NCBI GenBank assembly: GCA_022773395.1
Contig: JALFBL010000006.1
Span: forward strand, 1-53,858
DNA length: 53,858 nt
Direction of reading: 5' to 3'
Origin: Prevotella sp.
Lineage (GTDB): Bacteria > Bacteroidota > Bacteroidia > Bacteroidales > Bacteroidaceae
Position 1 is the first letter of the stretch. Each line of letters opens with the position of its first letter. The translations under genes and the position numbers were made by a program. Shown piece after piece: positions 18,014-25,032 of the stretch. The notes beneath the pieces were generated by a model. The model was not told where the DNA came from, searched no databases, and worked only from the letters and a program-made list of their open reading frames with translations.

Positions 18014-18952
18014 TTAGAGTATCCTTACACTCTGGTGCTTGTTTCTTCCTTTTTTATAGAGGTTCAAATCCATCTGATAGCCCACGAACAGTTCGTGGCT
18101 TCCGTTCCCGATGTTGATGGCAGAGGTATAGGCCTCGTAACTGTAGCCTATGTTGATGCCTTGAAAACTGCCGCCGATCAACACCGTGACCGAGTTGGCG
18201 GGACTGTACGAAATCCCTGCATACATCAGTTTCCTGTCGTTCTTGTACATCAGCCTTCCGGTTATGTCGGCCCTGTAGGCCACCCCGTCGGTGCGGGCGA
18301 TAACGGACATCGGTATAGATAAAAACGGATTTCTCATTTTTATATTGTATCCGCCCGTCAAATAATATGTCCGGTCTATCTGCAATTCATTGTTTTCTCC
18401 CAGTTCCACCAATGGGGCGTTAAGGTGCTGCCCCGACAGCCCTATGTACCAGTTCTTGCGGGCGTAATACAGTCCGAAGGCCAGGTCAATGGCATTTCCT
18501 TTTGTTTCTGAAGTGATAAAGGCGGGGTCGTTGGAGTCCTCCATGTCCAATTTTGTTCCGTCCACATTCTCGCTGATGACTCCTGCCTGCACACCTGCAC
18601 CAAGCACGCCCCCGAAAATGTTCCGTTTGTAGGCGTATTGGGCTGCAAGGCGCTGGTGAGTGAACACGCCAATCTTGTCGTTCAGCAGGTTGACACCCAC
18701 GCCGTGATAGGCGTTGAGCGCATAAAAGGGCATGTCGCCCCCCGCATACATGGTGTTAGGATTGTTTTTGAAGCCCGCAAACGACATGGCATAGGCGGCC
18801 ACCACATTGATTTTCGACTGTTTCCCTGCTGCTGCCGGATTGAACGACGGTTCCATGTCCCAATAGTGACTGAAGGACACGTCATACTGTGCCCTTGCCG
18901 ACAGACAGGCAAGGAGCATGACAACCAAAAGGAGATGCGCACGTTTTATCAC
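18014..18952 (-). CDS. porP: T9SS outer-membrane protein PorP/SprF family
   Basis: A 312-residue outer-membrane protein of the PorP/SprF family (QYDVSFSHYWDMEPSFNPAAAG, then YAMSFAGF and the beta-barrel strands), leading the T9SS operon. I choose the GTG at 18952: it gives VIKRAHLLLVVMLLACLSARAQ, a complete signal peptide. The in-frame ATG at 19069 is unlikely because its extension runs straight through the rho-independent terminator of the upstream gene (19039-19008) and lies before the signal peptide. PorP links the periplasmic ring to the outer membrane or anchors cell-surface components. No TAnnTTTG box was found in the 55 bases between terminator and start. Confidence 0.88.
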   Translation of the reverse strand: MIKRAHLLLVVMLLACLSARAQYDVSFSHYWDMEPSFNPAAAGKQSKINVVAAYAMSFAGFKNNPNTMYAGGDMPFYALNAYHGVGVNLLNDKIGVFTHQRLAAQYAYKRNIFGGVLGAGVQAGVISENVDGTKLDMEDSNDPAFITSETKGNAIDLAFGLYYARKNWYIGLSGQHLNAPLVELGENNELQIDRTYYLTGGYNIKMRNPFLSIPMSVIARTDGVAYRADITGRLMYKNDRKLMYAGISYSPANSVTVLIGGSFQGINIGYSYEAYTSAINIGNGSHELFVGYQMDLNLYKKGRNKHQSVRIL

Positions 18953-19007
18953 GTGTTGATAACGCAGGCTTGTGTTTTTTATTGTGGTTGCGCTTGTCCT
19001 TGGATGT

Positions 19008-19039
19008 GCAAAAAGGCCGCCTGTTGCCGGGCGGCCTTT
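19008..19039 (-). terminator. Rho-independent terminator between DUF2795 gene and porP
   Basis: Read on the minus strand, AAAGGCCGCC (19039-19030) pairs perfectly with GGCGGCCTTT (19021-19012) around an 8-base loop, followed by further Ts. It ends the three-gene transcript from 20496 and shows that the T9SS operon has its own promoter. Confidence 0.88.
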
Positions 19040-19058
19040 GCCTATTCGTGTAATAGAG

Positions 19059-19280
19059 TCAATATTCATCCTCGTTGAACAGGAAATCCTCTTTTGTGGG
19101 ATAATCCGGCCAGATGTCTTCTATGCTGTCATAGACATCGCCTTCGTCCTCGATTTCCTGTAAATTCTCCAACACTTCAAGCGGTGCCCCCGAGCGGACC
19201 GCATAGTCAATCAATTCTTCTTTGGTTGCAGGCCAGGGTGCATCTTCCAGTTTTGATGCAAGTTCTAATGTCCAATACAT
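19059..19280 (-). CDS. DUF2795-type small acidic protein
   Basis: A 73-residue acidic protein starting MYWTLELASKLEDAPWPATKEELIDYAVRSG. It matches the DUF2795 pattern, where a short helical unit contains 'PATKEELIDYA..SGAP..VLENL' and an acidic tail follows (DEGDVYDSIEDIWPDYPTKEDF). The ATG at 19280 is preferred to the upstream in-frame one at 19343, which would overlap the adenosyltransferase stop and add an unconserved stretch. Function is unknown. It is third in a minus-strand operon and is followed by a strong terminator. Confidence 0.85.
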   Translation of the reverse strand: MYWTLELASKLEDAPWPATKEELIDYAVRSGAPLEVLENLQEIEDEGDVYDSIEDIWPDYPTKEDFLFNEDEY

Positions 19281-19339
19281 GATGGTTAAAATTGATGCGT
19301 TGTTTTTATTTTGCGCAAATATAAGGTTTTTTCTCCAAA

Positions 19340-19900
19340 TCACTTAGATTTTTTCCAACTTTTTTCACGCACACCGTCAATAAAGTTCAATTTTCTTGCC
19401 AGTACAAAGAGATAATCGCTCAGACGGTTGATGTATTGGGTCACTTCTTCGTCCAATTCGGTGGTCTGTGCCAGATAGAAAATCCGGCGTTCTGCTCTGC
19501 GGCACACCGTGCGGCACACGTGTGCCATGGCTGCTTCGTGCGAGCCTCCGGGAATGATGAAGGAGGTCTGCGGCGGAATGCTCGAGTTGATTTCGTCTAT
19601 CTGTTCTTCCAGCAGGCGTGTTTCTTCGGGGGCCATCGTGTAGGAGGGAGCCAGCGGAGTTTTCGACTTGTCGGTTGCCAGATAAGAGCATACCGTGAAA
19701 AGGTTTCGTTGTGTGCGGATGATGATGTCCTTGTCGTCGCTGTCTTTCATCCACGAAGCCAGCAGTCCTAAGTTTGCGCTCAGTTCGTCCACCGTTCCAT
19801 AGGCCTCAATGCGTGCGTCGGTCTTTTTCACTTTGATTCCGCCCACTAAGCAGGTCGTTCCTTGGTCGCCTGTCTTTGTATAAATCTTGGATAGTGCCAT
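19340..19900 (-). CDS. PduO-type ATP:cob(I)alamin adenosyltransferase
   Basis: A 186-residue cytoplasmic enzyme that would transfer the adenosyl group of ATP to cob(I)alamin to make coenzyme B12. The N-terminal KIYTKTGDQGTTCLVGGIKV is the PduO-type ATP-binding signature, followed by DARIEAYGTVDELSANLGL. The later FIIPGGSHEAAMAHVCRTVCRRAER carries the conserved Arg/Glu cluster. Length is normal. The start lies 11 bases after the upstream gene and the gene is in the same operon. No cobalamin riboswitch was recognised upstream. Confidence 0.93.
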   Translation of the reverse strand: MALSKIYTKTGDQGTTCLVGGIKVKKTDARIEAYGTVDELSANLGLLASWMKDSDDKDIIIRTQRNLFTVCSYLATDKSKTPLAPSYTMAPEETRLLEEQIDEINSSIPPQTSFIIPGGSHEAAMAHVCRTVCRRAERRIFYLAQTTELDEEVTQYINRLSDYLFVLARKLNFIDGVREKSWKKSK

Positions 19901-19911
19901 AGTTCAATCTG

Positions 19912-20496
19912 TTAAAAGTTTACAATATAATTTTCCTTATAACGCTTGGTGTCAAAAAATATTATGCCACAGTAATACAAATCAAAAGTGGTGATGCACC
20001 GTGGGTCTGCTTCGACTTCTTTCCAGAACTGTTTTGCCGCGGGGTCGCGTTTGGCAAATTGGATCACCACGGCCGACTGCCCGTCCACTTTCTTCAGCAA
20101 GGCTTGAAAAAAAGAACGGTAACTGCCTGTTGTCAGCACCCGTGCCAGCCTCACCCTTTCCACGGTTTCCAGGTCTTGTTCGCTGGCCATCACGATGGTG
20201 CGGGTTTTCCGGCATCCCCGCTGCATGTATCTTTCAAGCATGTCGGCATCTCCGCCGTAACTCACCACGGCATCGGCCTGCATATAATTTGACATTCTGA
20301 AATACAGTCGGTGAAGTTTTTTTTCCATCACGTCCAATTTCGGTTCGCTCTTCGCCAGTTCGCCGTAGGCATAATAGGCGTAGTGTTCGTTCACCACATA
20401 GCGGATAAACCTGTAGGCCCACGGCGACTGCACACCGAATCCTCGGCAGTGCCTGCACCGCTTCAGCCAGACAAGTGCCCTTCGTATTCTGTTCAT
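19912..20496 (-). CDS. Unknown protein, possible methyltransferase-like relative
   Basis: A 194-residue cytoplasmic protein whose family I recognise only loosely. The N-terminal RCRHCRGFGVQSPWAYRFIRYVVNE resembles Bacteroidota proteins annotated as SAM-dependent methyltransferases, but I see no convincing GxGxG SAM-binding loop. VVSYGGDADMLERYM and IVMASEQDLETVERVRLARVL could be a Rossmann-like half. The ATG at 20496 is chosen because a strong promoter (20532-20502) overlaps the two upstream in-frame ATGs; the mRNA would then have almost no leader. First gene of the operon with the adenosyltransferase. Confidence 0.65.
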   Translation of the reverse strand: MNRIRRALVWLKRCRHCRGFGVQSPWAYRFIRYVVNEHYAYYAYGELAKSEPKLDVMEKKLHRLYFRMSNYMQADAVVSYGGDADMLERYMQRGCRKTRTIVMASEQDLETVERVRLARVLTTGSYRSFFQALLKKVDGQSAVVIQFAKRDPAAKQFWKEVEADPRCITTFDLYYCGIIFFDTKRYKENYIVNF

Positions 20497-20501
20497 CGGC
20501 G

Positions 20502-20532
20502 CAAACTTACACATTTTTTTTTGAATCGTCAA
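20502..20532 (-). promoter_or_regulatory. Promoter giving a near-leaderless transcript
   Basis: On the minus strand TTG (20532-20530), 20 bases, then TAAGTTTG (20509-20502). Only five bases separate the end of the -7 box from the ATG at 20496, so transcription would start at or next to the start codon. Confidence 0.7.
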
Positions 20533-20685
20533 TCCTTTTGGCTTAAAACTGCGTCGTTGCCTTCAGATTCTCTCGTTGAAATGGAAAGAAAATGGTGTCC
20601 GGGTACGTTTTGAACGCTGCGCATTTCAGGTGTCGCTCACCTGATCTATATTCTCTGTCCCGTCAGACATCCGATATGCATCGAG

Positions 20686-20996
20686 TTGAAAATCTTTATA
20701 ATTTTCACCCGGTATTTCCCCGATGAAGCGGTTTGCCGAAGGGCATTCAAGGAAATGAGAGACAAGGAGGGCGTGATGTTTCGGCATTGCGGCTCCCACG
20801 ATGTCGTGTGGTTGGAGAGCAAGCGCCTACTGAGGGCCACGAAGAAGAGTATATCGGCAGCTGAGTTGCAGCGTCAGTTGGGATACAGGCGTTATCAACC
20901 CGTATGAAAGTTGATGCACAAGCTGCGCTCAGTGATGGGCAAGTGTGATGGCAAGTACACGCTGAAAGGCGGCATAGAAGTACACATTTATTATAA
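20686..20996 (+). pseudogene. Fossil IS1595-family transposase (internal deletion and nonsense codon)
   Basis: The frame reads KIFIIFTRYFPDEAVCRRAF, then a damaged zinc-ribbon (FRHCGSHDVVWLESKRL), then TKKSISAAELQRQLGYRRYQPV, a TGA at 20905, and continues in frame KLMHKLRSVMGKCDGKYTLKGGIEV. These are the blocks of IS1595-family transposases. In the intact family about 35 residues (second half of the zinc ribbon and the start of the HTH) separate the ribbon from the KKSISAAELQ block; here they are missing. The TGA stands where the family has Trp (TGG). The catalytic DDE core is not recognisable beyond GGIEV. Confidence 0.78.
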
Positions 20997-21500
20997 TACA
21001 TAGAGAACACATACCAAAGGCAGAACCGTTCAAAACAGTGGATGGCTCACGTCGCCACCATTCGCATAGACCGGATGAAACGAGTTGACTGACGTATGGA
21101 AAGAGCGAGAAGTCAAGGAAAGGGACTACGGACTGCCAACTGATGGTATTACTAAGACGTGGAGTGGAAAAACGACAGGAAAATACAGGGTTTTTAAGAG
21201 ACTTGACCCGAAGAAGAAGGAAAGCCTGCGTGCTAGCATGACACCGGCTCTTGACACACTTGCGGAAGCGTCAACAGCGGCATCTCCCGTAAGGAGAATC
21301 TCAATCGATCAAGCGACACTTGAAATGGGCAGGCTCAAATCGCATGTGGTGCTTTCATTAACGAGTTTTAATAGAAAAGGACGCTGATTCCGTTAAATTT
21401 TCGGCCAGATTTTCCGCCGGATTTACTTGCAAAATAGAAAAGTGACGGATGATCCGTTGGAAATTCGGGAAAAACGGCGGAGCCATTTTTCGGGGCCGTT
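20997..21500. other. Degraded sequence downstream of the IS1595 fossil
   Basis: Contains a 100-codon open frame (21085-21387) rich in Lys, Arg and Ser with no recognisable motif and no good ribosome site. I take it as decayed transposon or chance. The stretch 21400-21500 holds several short A/T runs around CGG-rich words and no gene. Confidence 0.4.
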
Positions 21501-21613
21501 CCGGTAATTTATGCCTACTTACACCGCAATTTGGCATATTTTACCCGATAAGTAAGCCTTACTTACATGGTAATTTGGCATAAATTACAAGGTAAGTAGG
21601 CATAAATTACCGG
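21501..21613. repeat. 113-base inverted-repeat structure with 22-base perfect arms
   Basis: The arms at 21501-21522 and 21592-21613 are perfect reverse complements (CCGGTAATTTATGCC begins the left arm). Inside are a perfect small palindrome AGTAAG-C-CTTACT (21551-21563) and a third partial copy, GGTAATTTGGCATAAATTAC (21569-21588), which shares the TAATTT..GGCATAAATTAC words. The unit GGCATAAATTAC therefore occurs in direct and inverted orientation. It may be a mobile palindromic repeat, a double-stranded terminator or a small transposable element end pair. No gene lies within. Confidence 0.8.
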
Positions 21614-21873
21614 GCGGAATTTGTCAATATTTTTCAACTCCCTGTATGCCAGTCGTTTGCCAAACGCCCGTAGAATCGCGTATTTGGGCGCGCGAAAAAC
21701 TTTTTTCAGAAAACGGCCGTTTTTCGTGTTAAAGGATTTCGGCCGAATTGTTAATATTCGTGATTGTCCTGCTGCTTTCCCTTGAAATGCATGCCCGGGT
21801 TTTGCTGTAGCCGGCACGATGTGGCAAGTGGCGAGGGTGGCATGTTTCCACATGAATGTTTGCGCTTTGCTGA

Positions 21874-21907
21874 TGGTTGATGAAATTGAATGGTTGATGA
21901 AATTGAA
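21874..21907 (+). repeat. Tandem duplication of a 17-base unit
   Basis: TGGTTGATGAAATTGAA occurs twice without a gap (21874-21890 and 21891-21907), just upstream of the trmO promoter region. Confidence 0.9.
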
Positions 21908-21912
21908 AAATA

Positions 21913-21960
21913 TTATCTATAGATAAGGCATGGGGAAGAGAAAGAATTTCCGTATATTTG
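21913..21960 (+). promoter_or_regulatory. trmO promoter with an adjacent 14-base palindrome
   Basis: A perfect palindrome TTATCTATAGATAA (21913-21926) lies 26 bases upstream of the -7 box TATATTTG (21953-21960). Its position at or just upstream of the expected -33 element suits an operator. No TTG occurs at the usual distance, so the promoter may depend on an activator. Confidence 0.55.
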
Positions 21961-21999
21961 CAGCAACATACGCATTTCAAATCCAAAAGCATCAATTTA

Positions 22000-22662
22000 A
22001 TGGACATTCAACCGATTGCATATTTTCGTTCACCTTTTGGCACAAAGTTCGGAATCCCTCGGCAAAGTGGGCTGGTAGAAAAACTGGAAGGGAGCATTGT
22101 GTTCGAACCGCCTTACCGGCATCCGGAGGCGTTGCGCGGACTGGAAGATTTTGATTATCTCTGGTTGATTTGGGAATTTTCTGCCAACCCGGAGAATGGG
22201 TTTTCGCCAACGGTGCGTCCTCCACGGTTGGGCGGAAACGTAAGGATGGGCGTGTTTGCCACACGTTCACCGTTCCGGCCCAATCGCCTTGGCCTGTCGT
22301 CTGTCAAAATCAAGAAGATAGAACGCAACACCCCGGAAGGGCCTATGATTCATGTGGCGGGAGGCGACTTGATGGACGGCACACCAATCTATGATATAAA
22401 ACCTTATATAAAATATGCTGACAGTCATCCCGATGCGCACAGTGGGTTTGCGGGCAGCCGCCGCTGGAACAAACTGGAAGTGAAGATTCCCGAAACGTTC
22501 GGGGAAAGATTCTCGCCAGAACAAATCCAAACCATTGCCGGAATCCTTGAACTCGACCCCCGTCCGCACTATCAGGACGACCCGCAAAGAGTGTATGGAA
22601 TGACGTTTGGCGGAGAAGACATCCGTTTCAAGGTGGATGGAGATGTACTCACTGTATTGTAA
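22000..22662 (+). CDS. trmO: tRNA (N6-threonylcarbamoyladenosine37-N6)-methyltransferase TrmO
   Basis: A 220-residue UPF0066/YaeB-family enzyme that methylates t6A at position 37 of ANN-decoding tRNAs. Family blocks are clear: IAYFRSPFGTKFGIPRQSG at the N-terminus, LEDFDYLWLIWEFS, RPPRLGGNVRMGVFATRSPFRPN (the SAM-binding region) and GGDLMDGTPIYDIKPYIKYAD, then a C-terminal extension ending VYGMTFGGEDIRFKV. Start 22000 places these blocks at normal positions and lies 39 bases after a -7 box. It is a single-gene unit. Confidence 0.95.
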   Translation: MDIQPIAYFRSPFGTKFGIPRQSGLVEKLEGSIVFEPPYRHPEALRGLEDFDYLWLIWEFSANPENGFSPTVRPPRLGGNVRMGVFATRSPFRPNRLGLSSVKIKKIERNTPEGPMIHVAGGDLMDGTPIYDIKPYIKYADSHPDAHSGFAGSRRWNKLEVKIPETFGERFSPEQIQTIAGILELDPRPHYQDDPQRVYGMTFGGEDIRFKVDGDVLTVL

Positions 22663-22876
22663 ATGTATTCTGCCGTCTGTCGTGGATGCGAACTGTTGAC
22701 AAAAACAACGTTCCGTAGGTTTTTTTGTTGGCAGTTTGAATTGTTTTTGCGCACTTTGCGGAAACATTGGAAGATAAAGTGGAAAATCTCTTCCTTTCCT
22801 GTTGCCGGCAGCAAAAGATGCCAATGTGTAAAAAAATAAAAAGTTATGGAAAAGAATCTTTTTTTTCGGGATTCCG

Positions 22877-22908
22877 TTTGGTGATTCCGATAAAAACGAC
22901 TACATTTG
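22877..22908 (+). promoter_or_regulatory. gdhA promoter
   Basis: TTTG (22877-22880), 20 bases, then TACATTTG (22901-22908). This gives a leader of about 60 bases before the gdhA ATG. The rest of the 312-base gap between trmO and gdhA shows no gene. Confidence 0.75.
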
Positions 22909-22974
22909 CCGTACTGATTTGACTTTGTGTCAAACCGTCATGACAAACATAACATGTAACTAATATAAATTACT

Positions 22975-24318
22975 ATGAAAGTTCAGAACATTATGCAAGA
23001 CCTGGAGAAGAAACACCCAGGCGAGTCGGAGTACTTACAGGCTGTTCAGGAAGTGCTCGAATCAATCGAAGAAGTTTACAACCAGCATCCGGAGTACGAG
23101 AAGGCTAAAATCATTGAAAGAATGGTTGAGCCGGAGCGTATCTTCACATTCCGTGTGACATGGGTTGACGACAAAGGCGAAGTTCAGACAAACCTCGGCT
23201 ATCGCGTTCAGTTCAACAGCGCCATCGGTCCGTACAAAGGCGGTCTCCGTTTCCACAAGGCCGTGACTCCTTCCATGCTGAAATTCCTCGGTTTCGAGCA
23301 GACCTTCAAAAACGCACTGACAACACTGCCCATGGGTGGCGGTAAAGGTGGATCTGACTTTGATCCTGTTGGCAAATCCGATGCTGAAATCATGCGTTTC
23401 TGCCAGGCATTCATGCTCGAACTCAAACATAATATCGGTCCGGATCAGGATATTCCTGCGGGTGACGTGGGCGTTGGTGGCCGCGAAATCGGTTTCTTAA
23501 ACGGTATGTACCAGAAACTTACACGCCAGTACCATACAGGTGTGCTCACCGGTAAGGGCTTGACATGGGGTGGTTCATTCTTCCGTCCTGAAGCAACTGG
23601 CTACGGTGCACTCTACTTCACAGAGCATCTCCTCAAGAAGGCCGGCAAGGACATCAAGGACAAGAAGGTGGCTCTTTCCGGTTTCGGTAACGTGGCCTGG
23701 GGCGCTGCACAGAAGACCGTTGAACTTGGCGGTAAGGTTGTTGCCATTTCCGGTCCCGACGGTGTTTGCGAAATTCCTGAAGGCATCACTGCCGAAATGA
23801 TTGACTATATGCTTGATATGCGTGCTTCTAACCGCAACAAGGTGGAAGATATGGCAACCAAGTTCCCCGGAAAGGCTAAGTTTACGGCCGGCAAGAAGGC
23901 ATGGAGCATTCCTTGCGACATCGCTCTTCCCTGCGCATTCCAGAATGAGCTGAGCGAAGAAGACGCCAAGGAATTGAAGGCTAACGGCTGCTGGTGCTGC
24001 TGCGAAGTTTCAAATATGGGTTGCCAGCCGGGCGCTATCCACTATTTCCAGAACAATGGAGTGCTCTTTGCTCCGGGTAAGGCGGTTAATGCCGGTGGTG
24101 TTGCTACTTCCGGTCTTGAAATGACCCAGAACGCCGCTCACCTGAATTGGGCACCTGCAGAGGTTGACGCAAAGCTCCACTGGATTATGGAAAGCATCCA
24201 CGAGCAGTGCGTTAAATACGGTACTCAGGCCGACGGCAGTGTTGACTACGTGAAAGGTGCAAACATTGCAGGTTTCATGAAAGTGGCACAGGCTATGCTT
24301 GAGCAGGGCGTAATCTAA
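22975..24318 (+). CDS. gdhA: NADP-type glutamate dehydrogenase
   Basis: A 447-residue hexameric glutamate dehydrogenase of the NADP-dependent class (2-oxoglutarate plus ammonia to glutamate). LPMGGGKGGSDFDP contains the catalytic lysine region, GDVGVGGREIGFLNG is the substrate/cofactor segment, and VALSGFGNVAWGAAQK is the dinucleotide-binding GxGxxxxG motif. Near the end GKAVNAGGVATSGLEMTQNA is the family signature. The length is full. Codon choice is strongly biased to frequent codons (CGT, AAG, GGT), as expected of a highly expressed gene. Confidence 0.96.
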   Translation: MKVQNIMQDLEKKHPGESEYLQAVQEVLESIEEVYNQHPEYEKAKIIERMVEPERIFTFRVTWVDDKGEVQTNLGYRVQFNSAIGPYKGGLRFHKAVTPSMLKFLGFEQTFKNALTTLPMGGGKGGSDFDPVGKSDAEIMRFCQAFMLELKHNIGPDQDIPAGDVGVGGREIGFLNGMYQKLTRQYHTGVLTGKGLTWGGSFFRPEATGYGALYFTEHLLKKAGKDIKDKKVALSGFGNVAWGAAQKTVELGGKVVAISGPDGVCEIPEGITAEMIDYMLDMRASNRNKVEDMATKFPGKAKFTAGKKAWSIPCDIALPCAFQNELSEEDAKELKANGCWCCCEVSNMGCQPGAIHYFQNNGVLFAPGKAVNAGGVATSGLEMTQNAAHLNWAPAEVDAKLHWIMESIHEQCVKYGTQADGSVDYVKGANIAGFMKVAQAMLEQGVI

Positions 24319-24331
24319 AAAGTTTTCTCTG

Positions 24332-24357
24332 ATTCCCGCTCTTGCTGGAGTGGGAAT
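24332..24357 (+). terminator. Hairpin between gdhA and the RlpA-like gene
   Basis: ATTCCCGCTC (24332-24341) pairs with GAGTGGGAAT (24348-24357) with one G-T pair and a 6-base loop. There is no T run after it, so it may be an attenuating or mRNA-stabilising hairpin rather than a full terminator. Confidence 0.5.
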
Positions 24358-24390
24358 ATACTAAGGAGAATGCTGATTAAACAATAAAAT

Positions 24391-25032
24391 ATGGATAAAA
24401 TCAGAAATCTCTTAGTATTGATCATCACATTTGCAGGCTTTATCCCTATCCTCTCACAGGAAAGGGGTAAAGCCTCTTATTATTCCAAGAACCTGAACGG
24501 TGCCATGATGAGCAGCGGTTTGCGCTATCATAGCGACAGTATGTTTTGCGCCCACAAACGCCATCCGTTCGGAACCTTGTTGAAAGTGGTTTGCCTGAAC
24601 AACGGCAAGAGTGTTGTTGTGAAGGTGACCGACCGGGGACCTTTTGGAAGAGGACGCATCATAGACCTTTCCTATGGTGCTGCAAAAGAACTGGGCATCT
24701 TGTCTGCCGGTGTTGCAACGGTAGAGATTTCGGTGTATCGGGAAGAGAAAGGCGTTCCGTTTAAAATTGAACGAAGTGCGGAATTGCCGGAGTTGGATTT
24801 TGAAATCGCAGAGGATAGCCATTCCCTTCTTCCAGTTTGGATGAATCCCCAGAGACGGAACCGGCTGCTAAAAGACATGCAGCAAATAGAAAAAATAAAA
24901 AGTGCCATTCATCCCGCGGCAGAGGAAGAGTATAAAAATGTGAAAATCCAGTCCGGGCGACCCAAACAAACGGCAGGCAAAAAGCCCGCCGTACATAAGA
25001 ATATTCCTCACAAGGCTTCGCGTCGGCATTAA
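24391..25032 (+). CDS. RlpA-like septal ring lytic transglycosylase family protein
   Basis: A 213-residue exported protein with a double-psi beta-barrel (about residues 25-115): GKASYYSKNLNGAMMSSGLRY, HKRHPFGTLLKVVCLNNGKSV, VVKVTDRGPFGRGRIIDLSYGAAKELG. The VTDRGPF...IDLS block with its Asp is the RlpA signature. It lacks a SPOR domain; the C-terminal 90 residues are basic and low-complexity. Expected role is cleavage of denuded peptidoglycan at division, but the missing SPOR domain makes localisation unclear. Its TAA shares bases with the stop of the convergent gene. Confidence 0.9.
   Translation: MDKIRNLLVLIITFAGFIPILSQERGKASYYSKNLNGAMMSSGLRYHSDSMFCAHKRHPFGTLLKVVCLNNGKSVVVKVTDRGPFGRGRIIDLSYGAAKELGILSAGVATVEISVYREEKGVPFKIERSAELPELDFEIAEDSHSLLPVWMNPQRRNRLLKDMQQIEKIKSAIHPAAEEEYKNVKIQSGRPKQTAGKKPAVHKNIPHKASRRH

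Noticed and set aside
19340..19960. Possible cobalamin riboswitch control of the adenosyltransferase operon
   Set aside because: No B12-box or matching structure was seen upstream; the promoter lies directly at the first start codon, leaving no leader.
21085..21387. 100-codon frame after the IS1595 fossil
   Set aside because: No motif and no clear ribosome site; lies in decayed DNA. Kept only as part of the degraded-sequence note.
21501..21613. CRISPR-like repeat interpretation of the repeat cluster
   Set aside because: The units are inverted and unevenly spaced, there are no regular spacers, and no cas genes occur in the window.
24332..24357. Full rho-independent terminator after gdhA
   Set aside because: The hairpin is good but lacks a T run, so it is listed only as a hairpin with moderate confidence.
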